Positions 50,960-60,922 of a stretch of DNA of 64,000 nucleotides are shown here, in pieces. How positions within the stretch are numbered: position 1 is the stretch's first letter; every line of letters begins with the position of its first letter. The DNA is from Bacteroidota bacterium (GTDB taxonomy: Bacteria; Bacteroidota; Bacteroidia; Chitinophagales; Chitinophagaceae). The stretch lies in NCBI GenBank assembly GCA_023386555.1, contig JAEWJK010000005.1, positions 124,001 to 188,000 on the forward strand, in the 5' to 3' direction. A program made the position numbers and the translations under genes. The notes beneath the pieces are model-generated. The model saw only the letters and a program-made list of their open reading frames with translations, searched no databases and was not told the origin of the DNA.

Positions 50960-53290
50960 ATGTGGCATAAGACTGGTCAGTTAATTTTAAAATATAGGGC
51001 TCTCTTATTAATTATCTTAATTGCAGTAACAGCCGTGATGGGTTTTTTTGCCTCGAAGGTGCAATTGAGTTATGAGTTTACAAGAGCTATACCTGTTGAT
51101 AACCCAAAATACCAGGAGTTCCAATCCTTCAAGGAAACTTTCGGTGACGATGGTGGCACCCTTGCCATCGGAATTGAAAGCGATTCGTTCTTTTCTGTAA
51201 GAGCTTTTAATGCCGTGGGAAAACTGCATAAAGAGTTAAAGACAATTGTAGGAGTTGAAGATGTTCTTAGTATTCCCGAAGCTGTATTGTTAATAAAAGA
51301 CAGCGCAGAGAAATTAAGCCCCGCAAAAATTTTTTCTTATCCTTTTACAGATCAGTTACAGTTAGATAGTGCAAGAGCCAATTTTGAGAATCTTCCTTTT
51401 TACAGGGGATTACTATATAACCCGAATACTGGTGCTTATTTGGTAGGGGTTCGAATGAACAAAGACACCATCAATAGTAAAAGCCGTACCCGGCTGGTGA
51501 ATGATGTAATGGCTAAGGTAAATGCCTTTGAGAAGGAAACAGGTATTGAAACAAAAGTGAGCGGTTTACCATTCATTAGAACGGAGGTTGGTAACAGGAT
51601 AAAAGAAGAAATGAACTGGTTTTTGATTGGTTCCTTAGTATTAAGTGCAATAACACTGCTGTTGTTTTTTCGATCGTTCAGTGCTATGTTGATAAGCCTT
51701 GTTGTTGTATTGATTGGGGTAGTCTGGAGCTTAGGAACAATTGTTTTGTTGGGTTATAAAATAACATTGCTTATTGCACTCATACCGCCACTGATCGTTG
51801 TGATTGGTGTTCCTAATTGTATTTATTTTCTTAATAAATATCATTCATCATATAGGCAAACAAACGATAAGAAACAGGCATTGATCACCATGGTGGGAAA
51901 GATGGGTATTGTTACTTTATTCTGCAATATTGCTGCTGCAGTTGGTTTTGCTGTTTTCTCGTTAACTAAAAGTGCGTTATTGTATGAGTTTGGAGCTGTT
52001 GCAGGCTTTAATATAATGGCGTTGTTTTTTATATCGTTGATTTTTATTCCTGCCGTGCTTTCTTACCTTCCTGCTCCTAAGCCAAAACATACTAAGTATC
52101 TGGATAATAAATTGCTTGAAAACTTTTTAATTAAAGTTGAACGCTGGACAGTGCATCATAAAAATACAGTGTATGTAATTACAGCAATACTTGTATTATT
52201 TGCGGTTTCCGGATTGTTTAAATTGAAAAGTGAAGGTTTTATTGTTGATGATCTTCCCAAAAACGATAAGATATACACCGATTTGAAATGGTTTGAGAAC
52301 AATTTTCACGGGGTAATGCCGCTGGAGATCATCATAGATACCAGGAAGAAAAATGGAGTTGTAGCAGGTGATATGGAAGTGCTGCTGGATATTGAAGAGT
52401 TTTCTTCTGTAATTAATGAAATGCCCGAAACAGCAAGGCCTTTAAGTTTGGTTGAAGGATTGAAATTTTTCAACCAGGGTTATTATGATAACGACAGCAA
52501 CAGTTATGCATTACCGATTACTATTCCTGCATCTTTACGAACTGTGTTAAGAGCTAAAGGCGATTCATCTAAGGAAACAGGCCTTGCCAAACTGATGACT
52601 TCTTTTATCGAACGAGATAGCCTGAGTGTAGCAAGAATTAGCGTAACAATGAAAGATATTGGCAGTGCGAGATTGCCAGTCTTTTTAGATACACTTCAAA
52701 AAATTGCGGATTCAACTTTCGACCGCTCTAAGTATAATGTTACTTTTACCGGCACCAGCGTTACGTTTTTAGAAGGTGTCAGTTTTATTATAAAAGGACT
52801 GGGTGAGAGTATCTTCTGGGCTTTTTTACTGATAGCAGTTTGTATGTTATACCTTTTCAGGTCAGTACGTATTCTCATTTGCTCACTCATTCCTAATATT
52901 ATCCCACTTTTGATTACTGCAGGATTAATGGGATGGATTGGTGTGCCTTTGAAACCTTCAACCGTTCTCATTTTTAGTATTGCCCTTGGTATTGCAATAG
53001 ATATTACAATACGTTTCCTGGTAAATTATAAACAGGAACTATCTCAATATAACTATAATGTTCAGCATACGTTGGTACAAACTATAAAGCATACAGGCTT
53101 AAGTATCATATATACATCCCTGGTGCTAATTGCAGGGTTTGTAATTTTTTGCTTCAGCGAATTCGGTGGTACAAAAGCTTTGGGGTGGCTTATTTCGCTT
53201 ACGCTTTTGGTGGGCACATTAACCAATCTCATATTATTGCCTGTATTAATATTAGCCATTCACAGGTCTGAAAGAACGGTTCACCGATAG
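50960..53290 (+). CDS. RND-superfamily exporter (MMPL/HpnN-like)
   Basis: 776 residues from the ATG at 50960. Two repeats each have one helix, a large periplasmic loop and a five-helix bundle. The first includes ITLLIALIPPLIVVIGVPNC and the second ILICSLIPNIIPLLITAGLM followed by FSIALGIAIDITIRFLVNYK, the usual transport-core helices with acidic residue. It resembles MMPL/HpnN exporters, which move hydrophobic molecules such as lipids or hopanoids using proton force. No hopanoid genes are in the window. It is followed by a SusC gene, 82 bases on; this is probably a separate unit. Confidence 0.9.
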   Translation: MWHKTGQLILKYRALLLIILIAVTAVMGFFASKVQLSYEFTRAIPVDNPKYQEFQSFKETFGDDGGTLAIGIESDSFFSVRAFNAVGKLHKELKTIVGVEDVLSIPEAVLLIKDSAEKLSPAKIFSYPFTDQLQLDSARANFENLPFYRGLLYNPNTGAYLVGVRMNKDTINSKSRTRLVNDVMAKVNAFEKETGIETKVSGLPFIRTEVGNRIKEEMNWFLIGSLVLSAITLLLFFRSFSAMLISLVVVLIGVVWSLGTIVLLGYKITLLIALIPPLIVVIGVPNCIYFLNKYHSSYRQTNDKKQALITMVGKMGIVTLFCNIAAAVGFAVFSLTKSALLYEFGAVAGFNIMALFFISLIFIPAVLSYLPAPKPKHTKYLDNKLLENFLIKVERWTVHHKNTVYVITAILVLFAVSGLFKLKSEGFIVDDLPKNDKIYTDLKWFENNFHGVMPLEIIIDTRKKNGVVAGDMEVLLDIEEFSSVINEMPETARPLSLVEGLKFFNQGYYDNDSNSYALPITIPASLRTVLRAKGDSSKETGLAKLMTSFIERDSLSVARISVTMKDIGSARLPVFLDTLQKIADSTFDRSKYNVTFTGTSVTFLEGVSFIIKGLGESIFWAFLLIAVCMLYLFRSVRILICSLIPNIIPLLITAGLMGWIGVPLKPSTVLIFSIALGIAIDITIRFLVNYKQELSQYNYNVQHTLVQTIKHTGLSIIYTSLVLIAGFVIFCFSEFGGTKALGWLISLTLLVGTLTNLILLPVLILAIHRSERTVHR

Positions 53291-53372
53291 AAATAATTAA
53301 AATTTTTTTAACAAAACAGCGTTTTGTATTTTCTTGTTGCCTATCTTAGTTTTTACTTAAACTTAAATGCAC

Positions 53373-56300
53373 ATGAGAAAACTTTTTACGCTGCTTGCAG
53401 CGATTGTCCTATTATGTGGGCAACTCGCAGCACAAAGCCGAACTCTTACTGGCAAGGTTTCGGATGATAAGGGAGTACCAATGACAGGTGTTACAGTATC
53501 GGTCAAAGGAACAAATACCAGAACTTCTACAGATGCCTCAGGAAATTTCTCTCTCACAGTTCCAGCATCAGCAACTACACTCGAATTCAGTTATGTAGGT
53601 TTTTCTTTACGAGAAGTTGCAATTGGTAATCAAACGAGTTTTAATGTTTCTATGCAACCAGCTGATGCTGCACTCTCAGAAGTGGTGGTAACTTCTTTCG
53701 GTATTGTTAGAGACAAAAAGACCATTGGTTATGATGTTACCACTCTTTCAGGAGCAGAAGTGAACAGAGCACAGACTCCAAACTTAACAAATGCACTTGC
53801 TGCTAAAATACCAGGTGTAAGAGTCCAGGGAAGTGGTGGTTCTTTCTCAGGTTCCAGCATTATTATCCGTGGATATAACACATTCACGGGAAATAACCAG
53901 CCATTATTTGTAGTTGATGGTATTCCTATTGACAATGGTGGTGGTGGCAATCCACTTCAGAATGGCCCCGCTAACTCAAATCGTGCAATTGATATCAATC
54001 CTGAAGACATAGAAACAATGACTGTGTTGAAAGGGCCCTCAGCAGCTGCATTATATGGTTCAAGAGCTGCAAACGGTGTTATCCTGATTACTACTAAAAA
54101 AGGTAAGTCAGGGCAGAAAAATATCACTTTTTCTACCAGTTATCAGATAGAAAATGTAAACCGCATGCCTGACTATCAAAATCAATATGCTCAGGGTATT
54201 GGTGGTGTTTTCAATGGTTTAACAAATGCTTCATGGGGTCCTGAAATTACAGGCCAGACTGTTGCTCAGTACAATCCTGCTACGAATGCATTTGACAGGA
54301 ATGCTCCTTTACAAGCATTTCCTGATAATGTGAAAGAAATTTTTCAAACTGGTAAAACATGGAACAATAATTTAAGTTTCAGTGGTGGTACTGATAGAAG
54401 TACTTTCAGATTTGCTTATGGATATCTTAGAAGTGAAGGTGTTATAAGTAACAATGTGTTAAACAGACACAATTTTACAGTAAACACAACTTCTAAGATC
54501 ACTAATAAATTAACTGTTGCTATTGCTGGTACTTACAGCAATAATGCTTCAAGAAGAACCCAACAGGGTAATCAATTGAGCAATCCATTGTTTAGAGGCT
54601 GGTTTATGCCAAGAAGCTACGATGTAAAAGGTCTTCCTTTTGAAAATGCAATTGGTGAGCAGCGTTATCCGATGGGTGAAGATCATCCTTTATGGACTAT
54701 CAAACACAACCGTTTTAATGATGAGATCAACCGTTTTATCGGTAGTATCGGATTGAATTATAAACTTACCAGCTGGCTCCAGGCAGATTATAAGATTGGA
54801 GCCGACGTATTCTCAACCTTCCGTCATGGTTACGACCAGATTGGTGCAAGAGGCGGTGCCAACACAACTGCTAATCTAGCTGGTGGTGTTATTGAGAACA
54901 GGAATCAATTTCGCAGCTATAATTCAAACTTCTATTTAACTGCAACAAGAAAAATAAAAGACTTTAACGTTGCTGCAATCTTGGGTAACGAGATCAGCCA
55001 GAGAAATGTTCGCAACCTTCAAACAATCGGCAGAGGTGTTATTGTAAGAGATTTCGAGCAAATTAAAAATACAACTACAATATCAACGCCTACAGTTGGT
55101 TCTAGCATGTACAGATTAATGGGTGTGTATGCAGATGTTACAGTAGGGTATAAGAACTATGTTACTGTGAACGGTACAGTAAGAAGTGACTGGTCTTCTA
55201 TTTTTACAGAGGGCAACAGGCAATTCTGGTATCCTTCAGTGAACGTAGCATTAAATGTTACAGAGATCGCACCACAACTTAAAAACAATGTTGTTGATAA
55301 TATTAAACTACGCGGTAACATTTCTAAAGTTGGTAAGGGTACAGAAGATTTTGTTTATTCAACTGAATCTTATTTTGTTGGTGGTGGTTCTGCTGATGGC
55401 TTTGGCCCGGTTATCAACTATCCATTTAACGGCTTGCAATCATTCTCTTTAAGTAATGCTGCAGGTAATGCTAATTTACAGCCTGAGTTCACTACAAATA
55501 GTGAGATAGGTTTAGATCTTTCTTTCTTTAGAAGCAGATTAACTGTAGATTTCACTTTATATAAGCAAAAAAGCACAAATCTGATCTTTGGTGTGCCAAC
55601 AGCTCCATCATCAGGTGTAACATCTGTTGTACAGAATGCTGGTGATATGACTACCAGAGGAATTGAATTAGCTATTGGCGGTACTCCAGTTAAATCTAGA
55701 AGTGTTGAGTGGAATATCAATGCAAACTTTACACAGTTCAAGAGCATGGTAGATAAACTTGCACCAGGTGTAAGTGTTATTACTCTTGCAGGTTTTGTAA
55801 CGCCAAACGTTAGACTGGTTGCAGGTGATGAATATGGCCAAATTTATGGTAACGCATACCAGCGTGATACAAAAACAGGAAAAATTATCGTAGGTGCTAA
55901 CGGTTTACCATTGATCACTCCAGGTGTTCAAAAGATTGGTAATCCAAATCCTAAATTCCTCATCGGTGTTACCAATACGCTTACTGTAAAAGGAGTTACA
56001 CTTTCTTTCCTTGTTGATTATAAGAAAGGTGGTGACCAGTATAGCCGTAACCTTGCAGATCTTCAAAGAAATGGTGCAGTTGCTGAAACAGCTGAATTCC
56101 CAAGATTTAATGGTGCTACTGCTTCTACCCCATATTTATTTGATGCGGTTTATACTAATGGCAATCCAAACACTACTTATGTTTCAGCAGAACAATACTA
56201 TGGCAATAGTGGTAAGTATGCTGCTGCCGAAGGTTTTATTTACGAAACAACATGGTTGAGATTAAGAGAAGCCTCTTTAAGCTACAGCCTTCCAGCTAAT

Positions 56301-56492
56301 ATGGTTAAAAGAACACCTTTTGGTGCTGCTGAAATCGGTGTATTTGGACGTAACTTATGGTTGCATGCTCCTAATTACCCACATCTTGATCCAGAACAAA
56401 ATGCTCTTGGTGTATCAAGTGCACAAGGTTTGGAATTTAATGCATTACCACAGACTCGTACATTGGGTGTGAACCTAAGATTAACTTTCTAA
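53373..56492 (+). CDS. SusC/RagA-family TonB-linked outer membrane protein
   Basis: 1039 residues from the ATG at 53373; the ATG at 53367 is the alternative. The signal peptide is MRKLFTLLAAIVLLCGQLAA. The carboxypeptidase-regulatory-like domain SRTLTGKVSDDKGVPMTGVT leads into the TonB box region (LSEVVVTSFG). The plug carries NQPLFVVDGIPIDNGGGGN, DPEDIETMTVLKGPSAAALY and GSRAANGVILITTKKGK, and the barrel ends RTLGVNLRLTF. It forms the outer-membrane transport unit with the SusD-like lipoprotein encoded 18 bases downstream, taking up oligosaccharides or peptides. The substrate is not defined by sequence. Confidence 0.96.
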   Translation: MRKLFTLLAAIVLLCGQLAAQSRTLTGKVSDDKGVPMTGVTVSVKGTNTRTSTDASGNFSLTVPASATTLEFSYVGFSLREVAIGNQTSFNVSMQPADAALSEVVVTSFGIVRDKKTIGYDVTTLSGAEVNRAQTPNLTNALAAKIPGVRVQGSGGSFSGSSIIIRGYNTFTGNNQPLFVVDGIPIDNGGGGNPLQNGPANSNRAIDINPEDIETMTVLKGPSAAALYGSRAANGVILITTKKGKSGQKNITFSTSYQIENVNRMPDYQNQYAQGIGGVFNGLTNASWGPEITGQTVAQYNPATNAFDRNAPLQAFPDNVKEIFQTGKTWNNNLSFSGGTDRSTFRFAYGYLRSEGVISNNVLNRHNFTVNTTSKITNKLTVAIAGTYSNNASRRTQQGNQLSNPLFRGWFMPRSYDVKGLPFENAIGEQRYPMGEDHPLWTIKHNRFNDEINRFIGSIGLNYKLTSWLQADYKIGADVFSTFRHGYDQIGARGGANTTANLAGGVIENRNQFRSYNSNFYLTATRKIKDFNVAAILGNEISQRNVRNLQTIGRGVIVRDFEQIKNTTTISTPTVGSSMYRLMGVYADVTVGYKNYVTVNGTVRSDWSSIFTEGNRQFWYPSVNVALNVTEIAPQLKNNVVDNIKLRGNISKVGKGTEDFVYSTESYFVGGGSADGFGPVINYPFNGLQSFSLSNAAGNANLQPEFTTNSEIGLDLSFFRSRLTVDFTLYKQKSTNLIFGVPTAPSSGVTSVVQNAGDMTTRGIELAIGGTPVKSRSVEWNINANFTQFKSMVDKLAPGVSVITLAGFVTPNVRLVAGDEYGQIYGNAYQRDTKTGKIIVGANGLPLITPGVQKIGNPNPKFLIGVTNTLTVKGVTLSFLVDYKKGGDQYSRNLADLQRNGAVAETAEFPRFNGATASTPYLFDAVYTNGNPNTTYVSAEQYYGNSGKYAAAEGFIYETTWLRLREASLSYSLPANMVKRTPFGAAEIGVFGRNLWLHAPNYPHLDPEQNALGVSSAQGLEFNALPQTRTLGVNLRLTF

Positions 56493-56510
56493 ACTTAAAA
56501 AGCTAATAAC

Positions 56511-58013
56511 ATGAAATTTAATATAAAAACGGCATCGGTGCTTTTTATTGGAGCAGCATTGATGACAACCTCTTGCAAAAAGTTTCTGGATGTAAACAGA
56601 GATCCGGATAACATTCCTTCAACAGAAGCACCAATTGCACAGCTACTAACTAACGCCCAGGTTAATATGGCGTTTGAAGGAGGTTCAGATTTATACAGGT
56701 TTACTTCTATTATTGCTCAGCATTTATCAGGTCAGGCTTCTCAACCAAACCAGACTTATGAGTATGACAGGTATAATATCACAGGTAACGATCAAAATAA
56801 CGTGTGGTCAAGCATTTTTGCAACTACCTTAAATGATCTGGACCTTGTTATAAATACAGCTACTACAAACGGGAGTCCTCATTATTCAGGTGTGGCGAAG
56901 ATCATGAAAGCCTATGAATATTCTTTGGCTGTTGATACATGGGGTAATGTTCCTTTCACTGAAGCCCAGCAGATGGACAAAAATGTGTCGCCAAAATTTG
57001 ATGATGGTGCTACGATTTATCCTAAGCTGATTACAATGTTGGATGAAGGAATAGCAGAAGTAAATGCTGCTACAAGTAATCTTACGCCTGGCACTAATTC
57101 GGTTATTTATCCTGGTGCTTTTGCTACCAGGAAAACAAACTGGGTAAAGGCAGCTAATGTTTTAAAGCTTCGATTATTACTTCACATGAGTAAGAATGAT
57201 CCCGCTTCTCTTACAGCAATGACAACATTGATCAACGGTGGCGGTCCTTTCTTTACTGCAAATGCAGACAATTTCCAGTTAGCTTTTAATGATATAGCTA
57301 ATCAGCGTAATCCAATTCAGGCATTTGAAGTAAGCCGTCCAAATTACCTGTTTGCTCATGCAACAATGGTTAATCTAATGAATACTAAAGCTGATCCGAG
57401 AAGACCATTTTATTTTACCGAGTTTCCATATGGATCAGGTAACTATAAAGGTGTATCAGCAGGAGATCCGGCAACAGTGAACTATAGCAGACCACACGTT
57501 TATTTACGTGGCCCTGCAACAGGTACACCGGTGGTTAATGCTCAAGGCGGCATCACTACTCAGCAAACCTATAATGGCACTGCACCGATTCGTATGCTTA
57601 CTTTTGCAGAATACAATTTTATAAGAGCAGAACACGCTATGCGTACTGCTAATCCTGCTGCAGCACAAACATTCTTTACTGCAGGTATTACAGCCTCAAT
57701 GGAGGCTGCAGGAGTTTCAGCAGCAAATATTGCAGCATACTTGCTTTTAAACGGTACATTGACTGGTACACCAGCAAACATGCAAAAACAAATAAGTGAA
57801 GAAAAATGGGTTGCTATGTATGGTGTTAGTGTAGAGCCATGGAGCGAATGGCGCAGGACAGGATATCCGGCTTTGACTTTGCCTTCTAACAGAATGGCAA
57901 CTGTACCAAATGTGCCTAGATCTCTGTTCTACCCTCAGTCAGAAATAGACTTTAATCCAAATGCACCGGCACAAAAACCAGCCGACTTGCAAACAAAAGT
58001 TTTCTGGGATTAA
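56511..58013 (+). CDS. SusD/RagB-family lipoprotein (SusD-like 2)
   Basis: 500 residues. The signal MKFNIKTASVLFIGAALMTT ends at SCKKFLDVNRDPDN (lipidated Cys22). The DVNRDPDNIPST and AHAMRTANPAAAQTFFTAGI segments and the ISEEKWVAMYGVSVEPWSEW motif are typical of the SusD-like 2 (RagB-type) group. It sits on the cell surface as a lid over SusC and binds the ligand. Gene order SusC-SusD is standard. Confidence 0.95.
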   Translation: MKFNIKTASVLFIGAALMTTSCKKFLDVNRDPDNIPSTEAPIAQLLTNAQVNMAFEGGSDLYRFTSIIAQHLSGQASQPNQTYEYDRYNITGNDQNNVWSSIFATTLNDLDLVINTATTNGSPHYSGVAKIMKAYEYSLAVDTWGNVPFTEAQQMDKNVSPKFDDGATIYPKLITMLDEGIAEVNAATSNLTPGTNSVIYPGAFATRKTNWVKAANVLKLRLLLHMSKNDPASLTAMTTLINGGGPFFTANADNFQLAFNDIANQRNPIQAFEVSRPNYLFAHATMVNLMNTKADPRRPFYFTEFPYGSGNYKGVSAGDPATVNYSRPHVYLRGPATGTPVVNAQGGITTQQTYNGTAPIRMLTFAEYNFIRAEHAMRTANPAAAQTFFTAGITASMEAAGVSAANIAAYLLLNGTLTGTPANMQKQISEEKWVAMYGVSVEPWSEWRRTGYPALTLPSNRMATVPNVPRSLFYPQSEIDFNPNAPAQKPADLQTKVFWD

Positions 58014-58037
58014 CACATAAGTCTTTTGATTATATGT

Positions 58038-58068
58038 AAAACCTGCCATTGGCAGGTTTTACTTTTTT
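58038..58068 (+). terminator. Terminator after the SusCD pair
   Basis: AAAACCTGCC / GGCAGGTTTT with a 3-base loop, then a T-rich tract; it separates susCD from the metalloprotease gene. Confidence 0.85.
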
Positions 58069-58197
58069 AGAGAGAATGATTAACCTAATCGAATTGAGTT
58101 CATTAACCAGATTTTAATTAATTCCATTTTAAAGCAAGGGTTAAAAATCAAGATTAATTTCTAAAACTTCCTAACTTCCGCCCCTCAAAACGAGACT

Positions 58198-60771
58198 ATG
58201 CATAAATTATTACTTGCTTCTACGCTAACATTATTTTGTGTGTTATCATCTTTTGGTCAGTTGTACCAGGTTGATAATAGGGAAAAGGAGCAAAATTCTA
58301 CATTGATTATAGAGGGAAAAGTGGTAGAACAAACCTCATTCTGGAATCCACAACATACTATGATCTTTACTTCTAATAAGATCAAGGTGTATAAAGTGTT
58401 CAAGGGTGAAGTTTCTAATGAATTTATTGAAGTGATGACTCAGGGAGGTTCCGTTGGAGATATTAGTGTTCATGCAAGTGAACTGCTGGAGCTGAATAAA
58501 GATGAGATCGGCGTTTTCTTTTGCTTTCCAAGCCAGGCAAACCTAAGATCACCTAATACAGGAAATCAACTTTTTGATGTTTATGCCAGTTCCCAAGGCT
58601 TTTTTAAATACGATTTATATAAAAATGAGGTTGGTGATCCATTCAATACGTTTTCTGATATAACCGATCAGTTTTACTCTTTTGTTTCCACTCTAACCAG
58701 AAAAGATTTTACTACTGTAGATCCATCTTTCAATGTAAATAACTTTCGTAATTCAATACCTGCCAACAGAACAAATGCTGCAATTACTTCATTTTCTCCA
58801 ACAACAGTGAATGCAGGTGCAACCTTGGATGTTCCCAATAATGTTCTTACCATTAATGGAAACGGCTTTGGAACTGCAAGCGGAAATGCTGCTATTCTTT
58901 TTTGGGATGTAAATGTAAATAATGGAACTCCGAATTGGGTTGTAACTCATAGTGGAAATGAAATGATTTCATGGACTGATACTGAAGTAAAATTGCGTGT
59001 TCCTACAAGGGCTGGTACAGGAGCTTTTTCAGTACGAACTTCTACAGGAACTGTTATCCCTTCTCCTTCAGCTTTAAATGTTACTTATAGTATTTTGACC
59101 GGCGCAAATGGAAGGCAATCAAATCTTATTAATGCTAATAATGCTGGTGGATATTTCATGAAATATTCATCTAACATGACTCCTGAGGCGACAACAACTT
59201 ATAATAGAGCCTTAAAAACATGGGTAGAAGTATCTGGCCTAAATGTAACAGATGGAGGTATAGTTGGAATTGCATCAGTAAATAAGGATGGCAATTGTTT
59301 AGTGATGATGGATAATTTTAGTGCGAATGGAGGTACACCTTTAAGTGCAGGTGTATTAGGAGTATGTTATTCTTGGAGTGACAACTGTAATGCAAATTCT
59401 GATAATACAAAACCAGAATTTGATATCGTACTTCGAAGCAGTTATTCTTCCGGAAGTACATCTTTTTCTTATGGCCCATGTGCACCTGCTACAGGTCAGA
59501 TTGATCTCGAAACAGTTATCTTACACGAAATAGGTCACGGATTAAATCTGGGTCATATTAATGATGGAATACAAGGTGCTTCACCAAATTCTAATCCTGG
59601 TAAACTTATGCACTATGCTGTCAGCAATGGGGTAAAAAGAACTTCACCAGATTATTCAGCTTATCAGGGGTCGTTGTATACTATTAATGGCGTTACAACT
59701 AATTATGGTTCCTGTGGTTCATTTAGCAATATGATTCCATTACCTGCTATAGTAGATGCAAAAGATGAAATACCTTCTGTTTTTCCTAATGCTGCAACCG
59801 CACCTGGTTTACAGATAAATTTTGATCTGGAGCATGCTACTTCCAATAAAAAGAATGATCCTCCTTATAACATCATTCTTTGCAGCCCTACAGGAACTAA
59901 TGTTACTAATAATCTTTATTTCCCAATCAGGACTTCAGCCTCTGGAGAATTGTCTATGGTCGTAAGCGATTTTCAGCTATCTCCTGCATCTTCAGCAACT
60001 GAATGTACAGGTTCATCAACACCAACTGTTCGGCTTGCACTTTTCAACAGGGCAACAGCTCCAACTTCACCTGATGATTATGCAGATCCTGTAGCATGCA
60101 GAAGTTTCACCGGAAATGGAGCAATCACTACCATAACAGGGCTATTAGATAATACCACTTATCTTTTATATGTTGATGGTAAAGCAAATACTAAAGCTAA
60201 CTTCAAGATCACTTTTAATGGTACAGCACTTCCATTAAGATTGGAAAAATTTGTGGGCGAGGTAAAAAGAGATTATAATCAATTAACCTGGGCTATTGCA
60301 ACATTCAATGATGTAGAAAAAATTGTTTTGCAAAAAAGTAGTACAGGCACAACGTTTTCACCGATACATGAACAGTATAATATTGAAGCAGCGAAAGATT
60401 ATTCCTTCAATGATCACAAACCTTTTGCAGGCAGGAACTACTATAGGTTAGCTATTCATGATAAAGATGGCACTGTTAAGTATTCATCAATTGTAATGCT
60501 GAACAATGAAAAAAATATTGAGGTAAGTGTTTATCCAAATCCATTACGAGATCAGATGAAACTGCTGGTGAATGCTTCTTCTATGGAACGTGTTCAGATT
60601 AATATGTACAATGGTTTAGGACAGTTGATTCTTTCCCAGAAGACCAGCTTGCAGGCAGGTACAAACCAGCTGGATCTTAATGTTTCTGGCTTGTCAACCG
60701 GAATTTATAACTTACAAATTCTCAACTCTGAAGGTCTGTCTGTGTATTCTACCAAGCTTCAGAAATTGTAA
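58198..60771 (+). CDS. T9SS-secreted zinc metalloprotease (matrixin-like) with IPT/TIG domain
   Basis: 857 residues. The signal peptide is MHKLLLASTLTLFCVLSSFG. Residues about 198-300 resemble an IPT/TIG fold (VLTINGNGFGTASGNAAILF). The zinc site is H443-E444-x2-H447-x5-H453 (HEIGHGLNLGH) with a likely Met-turn in KLMHYAV, the metzincin layout. A CUB-like/Ig-like stretch follows, and the last ~80 residues are a type A T9SS sorting domain (VYPNPLRDQMKLLVNASSME, then VSGLSTGIYNLQILNSEG). It is thus exported through the type IX system and anchored or released at the surface, where it should cleave proteins. Lying between two SusC genes suggests a role in protein use. Confidence 0.88.
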   Translation: MHKLLLASTLTLFCVLSSFGQLYQVDNREKEQNSTLIIEGKVVEQTSFWNPQHTMIFTSNKIKVYKVFKGEVSNEFIEVMTQGGSVGDISVHASELLELNKDEIGVFFCFPSQANLRSPNTGNQLFDVYASSQGFFKYDLYKNEVGDPFNTFSDITDQFYSFVSTLTRKDFTTVDPSFNVNNFRNSIPANRTNAAITSFSPTTVNAGATLDVPNNVLTINGNGFGTASGNAAILFWDVNVNNGTPNWVVTHSGNEMISWTDTEVKLRVPTRAGTGAFSVRTSTGTVIPSPSALNVTYSILTGANGRQSNLINANNAGGYFMKYSSNMTPEATTTYNRALKTWVEVSGLNVTDGGIVGIASVNKDGNCLVMMDNFSANGGTPLSAGVLGVCYSWSDNCNANSDNTKPEFDIVLRSSYSSGSTSFSYGPCAPATGQIDLETVILHEIGHGLNLGHINDGIQGASPNSNPGKLMHYAVSNGVKRTSPDYSAYQGSLYTINGVTTNYGSCGSFSNMIPLPAIVDAKDEIPSVFPNAATAPGLQINFDLEHATSNKKNDPPYNIILCSPTGTNVTNNLYFPIRTSASGELSMVVSDFQLSPASSATECTGSSTPTVRLALFNRATAPTSPDDYADPVACRSFTGNGAITTITGLLDNTTYLLYVDGKANTKANFKITFNGTALPLRLEKFVGEVKRDYNQLTWAIATFNDVEKIVLQKSSTGTTFSPIHEQYNIEAAKDYSFNDHKPFAGRNYYRLAIHDKDGTVKYSSIVMLNNEKNIEVSVYPNPLRDQMKLLVNASSMERVQINMYNGLGQLILSQKTSLQAGTNQLDLNVSGLSTGIYNLQILNSEGLSVYSTKLQKL

Positions 60772-60789
60772 TTTCAATGTAATTTTTTT

Positions 60790-60818
60790 GCCTCTTAGCA
60801 CCGCTAGGAGGCATTTTA
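60790..60818 (+). terminator. Probable terminator after the metalloprotease
   Basis: GCCTCTTAGC / GCTAGGAGGC (one G-T pair) with a 3-base loop, followed by ATTTTAAT. The short T run makes it weaker than the others. Confidence 0.6.
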
Positions 60819-60922
60819 ATCTATTTCACGCAGCAGTTTGTTTTTAAAACTTGTCAAAAAAGAGTGTTAATCTTTTGATTTCCCTTAATATTGTAATCTT
60901 AACTTAAAACTTGGAGACTTTT

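Noticed and set aside
53322..53349. Bacteroidota -33/-7 promoter before the first SusC (TTTTG ... TATCTTAG)
   Set aside because: The spacing of about 15 bases and the poor -7 match (consensus TAnnTTTG) are too weak to call a promoter; the second SusC has an equally weak candidate.
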